Source of the DNA: Coriobacteriia bacterium
Lineage (GTDB): Bacteria; Actinomycetota; Coriobacteriia; Coriobacteriales; UBA8131
DNA: 64,000 bases
Assembly: GCA_009784945.1 (NCBI GenBank)
Contig: WQXH01000003.1
Location: 35,155 to 99,154, forward strand
Reading direction: 5' to 3'
The translations under genes and the position numbers were made by a program. Positions 57,609 to 64,000 of the stretch are shown here, in pieces (position 1 is the stretch's first letter; the number at the start of each line of letters is the position of its first letter). Under the pieces are notes generated by a model. It was not told where the DNA came from and made no database searches. It worked only from the letters and a program-made list of their open reading frames with translations.

Positions 57609-58394
57609 CTAGGTCTTGTGACTTTTACTGTAGGCTTCGCAGACCTCTTTGGCAGTACCAATCATCTGAGGTATGCCCTTTTCGATCCATATGGCGTTTT
57701 CGCAGATGCGGGCAACTTGACTAATGGAGTGAGAAACAAAAAGCACGGTAGTGTTATGCTCTTCGATGAGACTCTTAATGCGGTCTTGACATTTTTCCTT
57801 GAAGAACATATCGCCTACACTCAAGGTTTCATCCACAATGAGGATGTTGGGCACTATCACCGTGGCAATGGAAAAGGCAATGCGCGCCACCATTCCGGAA
57901 GAATAATTCTTCATGGGCAGTTCCAGAAAATCTCTCAGCTCGGCAAAGTCAACAATCTCATCAAAGTGTTCTTGGATAAATTTGCGGCTATACCCAAGCA
58001 ATGCGCCGTTGAGGTAGATGTTTTCGCGTGCCGAGAGATCCAGGTTAAAGCCAGCGCCCATCTCGATAAGGGGGGCGAGGGTTCCGTTGACCTCGCAGCT
58101 TCCTGTGGTGGGGCTTAAAACACCCGAGATGATCTTGAGCATGGTAGATTTGCCCGAGCCATTGGTGCCCACGAGGCCAAAGGAATCTCCATGCTTGACT
58201 TCAAAGGAAATGTTTTGCAAGGCAAGAAACTCTCGAAAGAAGAGCTCTCGCTTGGCGAGCTTGAGAACGTACTCCTTAAGAGAGTTGAGCTGCTCGTTGG
58301 CTATATTGTATACCATCGATACATCGGAAACCTTTACCGCATAGTCTCCTACTGGCTCTGGGTTAAACGTGTATATTCCCGTATCTTTTCTCAC
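57609..58394 (-). CDS. tagH: Polysaccharide/teichoic-acid ABC exporter ATPase (TagH-like)
   Basis: ATPase of an ABC-2 exporter for lipid-linked surface polymers. Walker A is GTNGSGKST (76-84), the signature YSSGMVARIAFSIA and Walker B ILIVDETLSVGD. The motif NGALLGYS and the helix before Walker A (LNSLKEYVLKLAKRELFFRE) are typical of the TagH/Wzt/RfbB-type group. The 261 residues lack a C-terminal carbohydrate-binding domain. It follows the permease gene by 12 bp. Confidence 0.9.
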   Translation of the reverse strand: MRKDTGIYTFNPEPVGDYAVKVSDVSMVYNIANEQLNSLKEYVLKLAKRELFFREFLALQNISFEVKHGDSFGLVGTNGSGKSTMLKIISGVLSPTTGSCEVNGTLAPLIEMGAGFNLDLSARENIYLNGALLGYSRKFIQEHFDEIVDFAELRDFLELPMKNYSSGMVARIAFSIATVIVPNILIVDETLSVGDMFFKEKCQDRIKSLIEEHNTTVLFVSHSISQVARICENAIWIEKGIPQMIGTAKEVCEAYSKSHKT

Positions 58395-58406
58395 TCAAAC
58401 ACCTGC

Positions 58407-59183
58407 TTATACGTAGAGGATAAAACGTTTTTGAAGCTTACGAAATATCAGTATTCCTACTGCCAGAGTAGATAAGGCCATGCCCAGGCAAATGAGATTG
58501 GACTGCAGGCTGGGCACTGTGCCCCACATGATAATCTCACGAAAATAGGTGATAAATTGATAGATGGGGTTCCAAAGTATTGCCTGCTGCGCCACCTCAG
58601 GAAGTATGCTTACGGGGTAAAAAATTGCCGAAAGATACATCCAGGCCAAGGTAAACACGCTCCACAAATGCACTACATCTCTAAAGAATACTGCCAAGGC
58701 AGAAAGAATTAACGAGAGGCCAGTGCAAAAGAGTAAAACATAAATCATGAGAAGCGGCATCAAGAACACGGTGGGTGTAGGAGCCACCTGAAAGTACAAC
58801 ATGACTATAACGACAGCTGTGAGCGAAAACGTAAAGTTAACCATCTCAAAGATGACCTTTTCCACTGGGAAGATGGCCTTATTAATACGAATCTTCTTGA
58901 TAAGTGAAGCAGAGTTGAAAATAGAACTAAGGCCAGCGGTGGTCGAGCCGGACACCAGAAGATAGATCAGCTTGCCAAGAATCAAATACAGAGGAAAGTT
59001 TTCGATTTCAAATCTGAAGATAAAAGAAAAGACCACCGTGAGCACCAGCATCATAAACAAAGGGTTGAGAACACTCCAGAGCACACCCAAGATACTACGA
59101 CGGTATTTAATCTTGAAATCCTTGGACACCAAGGAAGTGAGGACAAAAGAGTCGCGCTTTAATCTAGCAAGTAACGAGTTCAT
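58407..59183 (-). CDS. tagG: Polysaccharide/teichoic-acid ABC exporter permease (TagG-like)
   Basis: A 258-residue ABC-2 membrane protein with RRSILGVLWSVLNPLFMMLVL near the start. Further segments are LVSGSTTAGLSSIFNSASLIKKIRINKAIFPVE (in parts) and YLSAIFYPVSILPE, as in TagG/Wzm/RfbA permeases. Six helices are expected. ATG 59183 gives the usual N-terminus but has no clear ribosome site; a TTG at 59237 would add 18 residues. It pairs with the ATPase downstream. It is divergent from the LCP gene. Confidence 0.88.
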   Translation of the reverse strand: MNSLLARLKRDSFVLTSLVSKDFKIKYRRSILGVLWSVLNPLFMMLVLTVVFSFIFRFEIENFPLYLILGKLIYLLVSGSTTAGLSSIFNSASLIKKIRINKAIFPVEKVIFEMVNFTFSLTAVVIVMLYFQVAPTPTVFLMPLLMIYVLLFCTGLSLILSALAVFFRDVVHLWSVFTLAWMYLSAIFYPVSILPEVAQQAILWNPIYQFITYFREIIMWGTVPSLQSNLICLGMALSTLAVGILIFRKLQKRFILYV

Positions 59184-59287
59184 AATGGTCAATGATAACA
59201 CAGTGTAACGGAGAGAAAAATAACGAACCAGCGACAAATCTACGTCAACTCACCTTCAAATGCCAAAACGCATACGTCAAAAACTAT

Positions 59288-59293
59288 TATAAT
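59288..59293 (+). promoter_or_regulatory. Candidate -10 box before the LCP gene
   Basis: A perfect TATAAT at 59288-59293, 20 bp upstream of ATG 59313, in the gap between divergent permease and LCP genes. No good -35 hexamer is visible at 16-18 bp. Confidence 0.35.
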
Positions 59294-59312
59294 GAGTACT
59301 AAATAAGAGCAC

Positions 59313-60647
59313 ATGCGCGCAAGCGGCGCAATGGAAAAGCACAAGGCAGGTAGACTGTTGAACAAGAGACGCTCATCATACACCCCCAGGCACCGCAGCG
59401 GTGCTGAACCAAGAAGAATTCAGCAGGCAAGCACCAGGAGGAGAGTGCAGGCAGATTCGCTGAGCTCCTCCCAAGAGAGCGCTTGGAGCTCAAAACGAGA
59501 GGGCTCAAGAGCGAGCACGCGAGAAAACGCGTGGCGCGCAGCCAATGCACGCTTGAGAAATGACGAGAGGGCAGGCTCCAAGGGTGGCAGGGGCACGAGG
59601 AAGGCGAGTTCGAGAAGTATCGAGCGAGCATACTCAAGAGACAGAGCGCACCCAAGCTCGAGAAGGGGCAGGCGCGCTGCCGCCCTCGAGACGCCGGAAG
59701 GCAGTCAGCGCAAAAAGCTGAAAATTGCCATCATCATTGTTTTAGCTGTGCTTGTAGCTTTTATAGCGGCTGCAGCAATCTATTCAGCGGTCTTCTTGTC
59801 GAGTATTAACAATAACATCAAGATGCCAGAAGAAACCAAAGGTGCTTTGGATAAGGTCTTGGTAGCTCCCGACAACCCCGATGCCTTCTACATCTTAATT
59901 GTTGGGTCGGATGCACGCGACGAGCTTGGTCTGGGGCTCTCTCATGGAGTAGGCCGCTCGGACACCATGATGCTCGTAAGGGTAGACAAAGAAGCACCCC
60001 TCATGACCATTATTTCGATTCCGCGAGACATAGAAGTGCAACTGCCCGGCTATGGGTCGCAAAAAATTAATGCGGCTTATGCCTATGGTGGGCCAGCAGG
60101 TGCAGTAGAAGCTGTCACAAAGCTCTTTGGTGTGCCCATCTCATATTATGTGGAAATAGACTTTGTTGGAATGATTTCGCTGGTGGATACCTTGGGAGGA
60201 ATCGAGGTATACGTACCGGTAGATATGACGGTCGATGGCGTCTATGTGCCCGCTGGGCATCAGCATCTCAATGGCGCCCAGGCTTTGGCATTTAGCAGAG
60301 AAAGAAGCTTTGCAACGGGCGACCTGGTAAGAGTTGAGCACCAACGTGAGGTCATGCAGGCTATCGTCATGAAGATTTTGGCTGCTGATGTGATGAGTAT
60401 GCCCGGACTGATTACCGAGCTCTCTGTCAATTTCCAAACCACGATGGAGCTGCCAAAGGCCATTGACATGGCAATGGGCTTTAGAGGTATGAATTCCGAG
60501 AATATGTATATGGCCACCGTGCCCGTAGACTTTAATAGTCATGATGGTATAGCCTATCTTAAAGTGGTGGAGCCAGACTTTTCTCACATGGTATCTCGCG
60601 TAGAACGAGGGCTGCCACCAGAGGGCTCCATCACCAACACAGATTAA
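59313..60647 (+). CDS. LytR-CpsA-Psr family wall-polymer ligase
   Basis: Transfers lipid-linked polymers (teichoic acid, capsule) to peptidoglycan. A cytoplasmic N-terminus of about 133 residues is unusually long, rich in Arg and Ser and probably disordered. One transmembrane helix follows (about 135-160), then the LCP domain. The domain has [28 protein letters not shown] (in parts), [15 protein letters not shown] and [18 protein letters not shown], with [11 protein letters not shown] and [17 protein letters not shown]. These include the Arg and Asp residues that hold the polyprenyl phosphate. ATG 59313, or 59331 in the same frame. It is followed 11 bp later by rfbA. Confidence 0.92.
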   Translation: MRASGAMEKHKAGRLLNKRRSSYTPRHRSGAEPRRIQQASTRRRVQADSLSSSQESAWSSKREGSRASTRENAWRAANARLRNDERAGSKGGRGTRKASSRSIERAYSRDRAHPSSRRGRRAAALETPEGSQRKKLKIAIIIVLAVLVAFIAAAAIYSAVFLSSINNNIKMPEETKGALDKVLVAPDNPDAFYILIVGSDARDELGLGLSHGVGRSDTMMLVRVDKEAPLMTIISIPRDIEVQLPGYGSQKINAAYAYGGPAGAVEAVTKLFGVPISYYVEIDFVGMISLVDTLGGIEVYVPVDMTVDGVYVPAGHQHLNGAQALAFSRERSFATGDLVRVEHQREVMQAIVMKILAADVMSMPGLITELSVNFQTTMELPKAIDMAMGFRGMNSENMYMATVPVDFNSHDGIAYLKVVEPDFSHMVSRVERGLPPEGSITNTD

Positions 60648-60658
60648 GTGGTAGCGGC

Positions 60659-61564
60659 ATGAAGGGCATCATATTAGCTGGCGGTTCTGGCTCCAGGCTT
60701 TCTCCGCTTACGACGGTTACCAGCAAGCAGTTGCTGCCGGTGTACGATAAGCCGATGATCTACTACCCACTCTCGGTATTGATGATGGCGGGCATCAGGG
60801 ACATCCTGATAATCTCTACTCCCCATGATTTGCCTAACTTTGAGAGGCTGCTCAGATGCGGCAGCGACTATGGCATCAATCTTTCTTATGCACAGCAGCC
60901 CTCGCCTGACGGTCTTGCTCAAGCTTTCATTATCGGAGAGGATTTCATAGCTGGAGAGTCTTGTGCCCTCGTTTTGGGAGATAACATCTTTTATGGCAAT
61001 GGACTTGGCAGGCACCTCAGACGTGCCGTAGAAAATGCAGAAGAACATGATGGAGCCACGATTTTTGGTTATTACGTTGCTGACCCCCAGCGCTACGGCG
61101 TAGTTGAGTTTGACGATAACAATAACGCGGTGTCCATAGAAGAAAAGCCCGAGACGCCCAAAAGCAACTATGCGGTAACCGGTCTATATTTTTATGACAA
61201 GCAGGTATGTGAGCTTGCCAAACAGGTTACCCCATCAAAACGGGGCGAGCTTGAGATTACCACCCTCAATCAGATGTATCTCGACAAACAGGCGCTCTCA
61301 GTAGTTACCCTGGGGCGAGGTTATGCGTGGCTCGACACCGGTACGATGGACTCACTTTTTGAAGCGGGAGAGTTCATCAGAACCATCGAGAAGAGCCAGG
61401 CGCTCTCTATAGCAGTTATAGAAGAAATTGCCTATGGCAATGGGTGGATCGATAAAGAGAGGCTGCTCGCCTGCGCCCAGAGGCATGGCAAATCACCCTA
61501 TGGCGAACACCTTTTCAGGGTTGCAGAGGGCAAGATAATCGTCTCGGACGGCAAGGGTTACTGA
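60659..61564 (+). CDS. rfbA: Glucose-1-phosphate thymidylyltransferase RmlA
   Basis: Makes dTDP-glucose, the first step of dTDP-L-rhamnose synthesis. The nucleotide loop is [11 protein letters not shown] (8-18), with [20 protein letters not shown], then [12 protein letters not shown] and [12 protein letters not shown]. 301 residues, the short RmlA class. ATG 60659. Its TGA overlaps the rfbD start (TGATG). Confidence 0.97.
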   Translation: MKGIILAGGSGSRLSPLTTVTSKQLLPVYDKPMIYYPLSVLMMAGIRDILIISTPHDLPNFERLLRCGSDYGINLSYAQQPSPDGLAQAFIIGEDFIAGESCALVLGDNIFYGNGLGRHLRRAVENAEEHDGATIFGYYVADPQRYGVVEFDDNNNAVSIEEKPETPKSNYAVTGLYFYDKQVCELAKQVTPSKRGELEITTLNQMYLDKQALSVVTLGRGYAWLDTGTMDSLFEAGEFIRTIEKSQALSIAVIEEIAYGNGWIDKERLLACAQRHGKSPYGEHLFRVAEGKIIVSDGKGY

Positions 61565-62448
61565 TGAAGCTCTTGATTTGCGGTGCGCAAGGTCAGCTCG
61601 GCAGTGTACTCAGTGCTGTACTTGCAAAGGGAGCGTCGGATCTGGGAGCCCTTCCCAGTGTGTATAAAGACGCTCAGCTGGTGTGTGCCGGTGCTGACGA
61701 GCTAGATATTACCGATGAGGTCAAGACGCAGGAGTTCATCAGGCAAGGTGCCTTTGACTTGATAATCAATTGCGCTGCAATGACTCAGGTCGATGCTTGC
61801 GAGACGCAAGAAGCAGCTGCTTACCAGGTCAACGCGGTGGGGGCGCTCAATGTGGCAAAAGCAGCAGAGCAAATCGGAGCCAAGCTCGTGCAGATGTCGA
61901 CCGACTATGTATTTTCTGGGGATGACAACAAGGAGTATGTCGAAACAGACCCCACTAACCCACAAAGTGCTTATGGGCGCACCAAGCTAGCTGGAGAGCG
62001 AGCGGTGCTTGAAAACTGCAAGACCTCCTTTGTAGTGCGTACTGCTTGGCTTTTTGGAGCTACGGGTCCCAACTTCGTGCTTGCCATACTTGACATTGCT
62101 CGCTCAGAGGGCGAGATTACGGTAGTCAATGACCAATATGGTAACCCTACCTATGCCCATGACTTGGCACACGAGATACTGCGTATTGCAGAGGGCAGCG
62201 AGTATGGAGTCTACCACTGTACGAGCAGGGGAGTGTGCTCCTGGTTTGATTTTGCCTCAGCAATCGTAGACATGGCTGGAGTAGAGTGCATCAAGCATCC
62301 CTGCACGACCAAGCAGTTTGCAAGACCGGCAAAGCGCCCAGCCTATGCCCCACTCAAGAACAAGCGCCTTGAAGATACCATAGGGTGCACCATGCGCTCT
62401 TGGCAAACCGCCCTTGCCGTTTACCTGGAAGGGGTGGATACTGTATGA
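61564..62448 (+). CDS. rfbD: dTDP-4-dehydrorhamnose reductase RmlD
   Basis: NADPH-dependent final step of dTDP-L-rhamnose synthesis. The N-terminal ICGAQGQLGSVL is the Rossmann loop. STDYVFSGD, then YGRTKLAGE with the catalytic Tyr-x3-Lys, and RTAWLFG are RmlD signatures. 294 residues. It is not the RmlC-RmlD fusion seen in some anaerobes, because rfbC is separate downstream. The stop overlaps rfbB (ATGA). Confidence 0.95.
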   Translation: MKLLICGAQGQLGSVLSAVLAKGASDLGALPSVYKDAQLVCAGADELDITDEVKTQEFIRQGAFDLIINCAAMTQVDACETQEAAAYQVNAVGALNVAKAAEQIGAKLVQMSTDYVFSGDDNKEYVETDPTNPQSAYGRTKLAGERAVLENCKTSFVVRTAWLFGATGPNFVLAILDIARSEGEITVVNDQYGNPTYAHDLAHEILRIAEGSEYGVYHCTSRGVCSWFDFASAIVDMAGVECIKHPCTTKQFARPAKRPAYAPLKNKRLEDTIGCTMRSWQTALAVYLEGVDTV

Positions 62449-63509
62449 AAACCTATCTCGTAACCGGTGGCGCGGGCTTCATAGGCTCCAACTTCATCTT
62501 ATATATGCTCAAACGCTACAGTAACATCAGGATTATCAACGTAGACAAGCTCACCTATGCAGGCAATCTCGAAAACCTCACATCCGTTAAGGATGATAGC
62601 AGGCATATCTTTGCACAGGCAGACATCTGCGATGCAGATGCCATAGGAGAGCTCTTTGCCACCTATGAGCCAGACTACGTAGTAAACTTTGCTGCTGAGT
62701 CTCATGTGGATCGCTCAATAGACTCTCCTGAGATATTTGCACACACCAACATTACAGGCACCCTCACCCTGCTTAATGCGGCAAGAGAGGCTTGGCAAAC
62801 AGCAGATGGCAGCTATGGTACGTGCAAGTTCTTGCAAGTATCGACAGATGAAGTATATGGCTCTCTCTCATTGGATGAGCCGGGCATCTTTTTTACGGAA
62901 AGTACCCCACTTGATCCACATAGCCCCTACTCTGCAAGCAAGGCCTCAGCAGATCTTTTTGTGTGTGCATATAGCAGCACCTACCAGCTGCCCATTAATA
63001 TAACCCGTTGCTCCAACAACTATGGTCCTTTTCAGTTTCCAGAAAAGCTCATTCCACTCATGATACATAACGCTTTGCAGCTCAGGGCGCTACCGGTATA
63101 CGGCGATGGGCTCAACGTACGAGACTGGCTCTATGTAATAGATCATTGCAAAGCCATAGACCTTGTTTTACACAAAGGCACTACGGGCGAGGTCTATAAC
63201 ATCGGTGGTCATAACGAACACCCCAATATTGCCATAGTCAAAACCATTATCTCTCAGCTGGCCAACCAGGTAGATTCTGCAATAACCGAAGAGCTCATAC
63301 AATACGTGAGCGATCGAAAGGGGCATGACAGACGCTATGGTATCGACCCGCAAAAGATTACCGAAGAGCTTGGGTGGGTGCCAGAGACCTCTTTTGAAGA
63401 AGGCATTGCCCAGACCATAGAGTGGTACTTGAGCAACGAGGAGTGGGTTGGCCGTGTAACCAGCGGTGCCTACCAGGATTACTACAAAAACATGTACGAG
63501 GGGCGATAG
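62445..63509 (+). CDS. rfbB: dTDP-glucose 4,6-dehydratase RmlB
   Basis: Second step of dTDP-rhamnose synthesis. The NAD-binding VTGGAGFIGSNF is at the start. AAESHVDRSIDSPEIF, the STDEVYGSL catalytic strand, YSASKASADLFV with Tyr-x3-Lys and RCSNNYGPFQFPEKLIPLMI follow. 354 residues. ATG 62445 overlaps the rfbD stop and removes a spurious upstream extension. The stop TAG is directly followed by the rfbC ATG. Confidence 0.97.
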   Translation: MKTYLVTGGAGFIGSNFILYMLKRYSNIRIINVDKLTYAGNLENLTSVKDDSRHIFAQADICDADAIGELFATYEPDYVVNFAAESHVDRSIDSPEIFAHTNITGTLTLLNAAREAWQTADGSYGTCKFLQVSTDEVYGSLSLDEPGIFFTESTPLDPHSPYSASKASADLFVCAYSSTYQLPINITRCSNNYGPFQFPEKLIPLMIHNALQLRALPVYGDGLNVRDWLYVIDHCKAIDLVLHKGTTGEVYNIGGHNEHPNIAIVKTIISQLANQVDSAITEELIQYVSDRKGHDRRYGIDPQKITEELGWVPETSFEEGIAQTIEWYLSNEEWVGRVTSGAYQDYYKNMYEGR

Positions 63510-64000
63510 ATGACGATTATTGAGGCTGGCAACTTTACCTTTAGGCGCACCTCAATTCCTGGCGTCGTCATTGTGGACACCAAGGCTTTTAACGATGAGC
63601 GCGGCTATTTTATGGAGACTTATCATAAAGAGCACTTCAGCGCGGGTGGCATTGATGCAGACTTTGTGCAAGACAATCAATCCTCTTCAATCAAGGGCGT
63701 ACTGAGGGGGCTGCACTACCAAATTGAGCACCCTCAGGCTAAGCTTTTTCGCGTGCTGCAAGGCGAGGTGTTTGACGTGGCAGTTGACATCAGAAAAGGT
63801 AGCCTCACCTACGGTAAGTGGGAGGCAGTGGTGCTCTCTGCACAAAACAAAAGGCAGCTCTTCATCCCAGAGGGCTTTGCTCATGGTTTTCTGGTGCTCT
63901 CAGACATCGCTGAGATTGCCTACAAGTGTACCGATTACTACCATCCCGGCGACGAGGGCGGCATAGCCTGGAATGACCCCACCATCAACATCCAGTGGCC
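63510..64000 (+). CDS. rfbC: dTDP-4-dehydrorhamnose 3,5-epimerase RmlC (truncated by window end)
   Basis: The first 163 residues are visible; the stop is beyond the window. RmlC motifs are clear: DERGYFMETYHKEHF, QDNQSSSIKGVLRGLHYQ with the catalytic His69, and the cupin strand KLFRVLQGEVFDVAVDIR, with FIPEGFAHGF. It starts with the ATG immediately after the rfbB stop. It completes rfbA-rfbD-rfbB-rfbC for dTDP-L-rhamnose. Confidence 0.96.
   Translation, partial: MTIIEAGNFTFRRTSIPGVVIVDTKAFNDERGYFMETYHKEHFSAGGIDADFVQDNQSSSIKGVLRGLHYQIEHPQAKLFRVLQGEVFDVAVDIRKGSLTYGKWEAVVLSAQNKRQLFIPEGFAHGFLVLSDIAEIAYKCTDYYHPGDEGGIAWNDPTINIQW

Overview
The window is a 64 kb piece of bacterial chromosome of roughly 50 % GC, read from raw sequence only. 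Single-membrane cell-wall genes (a mraZ-rsmH-ftsL-ftsI-murF-mraY block, LytR-CpsA-Psr protein, teichoic-acid-type ABC exporter, LtaS-like enzymes, a CDP-glycerol glycerophosphotransferase domain), an anaerobic formate hydrogenlyase with a selenocysteine formate dehydrogenase, and the GTGGA-type MraZ boxes suggest an anaerobic Gram-positive organism. My best guess is Actinomycetota, class Coriobacteriia (Eggerthellaceae/Atopobiaceae-like). This is inference; no rRNA gene is present to prove it.

Layout. 0-4 kb (+): the tail of an M50 site-2 protease, trpS, then two 129-bp tandem repeats leading into scpA-scpB-rluB. 4-24 kb (mostly -): a full set of formate hydrogenlyase (FHL-2-like, group 4 [NiFe]) genes split into two blocks. 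The upstream block is fdhF(Sec)-hycB-hyfB-hyfC (23.8-18.1 kb) and the downstream block is hyfD-hyfE-hyfF-hycE-hycF-hycG-hycH-hycI (12.8-5.1 kb). About 5.3 kb separates them, with five unrelated genes (DVU0298-like protein, a secreted Gln/Gly-repeat protein, flavodiiron protein, lipase, GNAT) and several palindromic repeat elements. An identical 18-bp palindrome-containing motif lies upstream of both blocks, so they are probably still co-regulated. 24-30 kb: yccF, rnd, an EFR1-type flavodoxin/ferredoxin protein, then moeA-moaA-moaC-mogA (+), which make the molybdopterin cofactor that FdhF needs.

30.2-37.3 kb (+) is a partial division/cell-wall cluster with MraZ operator repeats at its head and with murE missing between ftsI and murF. 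ligA follows on the other strand, then an ECF transporter module (fused EcfA and EcfT, no S component), a small membrane protein and purH.

44.5-64 kb is a surface-polymer region. A polymer O-acetylation set (MBOAT protein, AlgX-like protein, lipoprotein) is followed by a LicC-like phosphocholine cytidylyltransferase carrying an N-terminal winged-helix. Next comes a remarkable single protein joining a YidC/Oxa1 insertase to a TagF/TagB-like glycerophosphotransferase, translationally coupled to two tandemly duplicated LtaS-like membrane transferases. Then come UDP-glucose dehydrogenase, a TagGH-like ABC exporter, an LCP wall-ligase and rfbADBC for dTDP-rhamnose (rfbC cut by the window end). Together these look like a teichoic/lipoteichoic-acid or rhamnose polymer assembly and decoration locus, and it is my best candidate for an undescribed system.

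Intergenic DNA is rich in palindromic, MITE-like elements of several families. I saw no tRNA, rRNA, CRISPR array or transposase gene.
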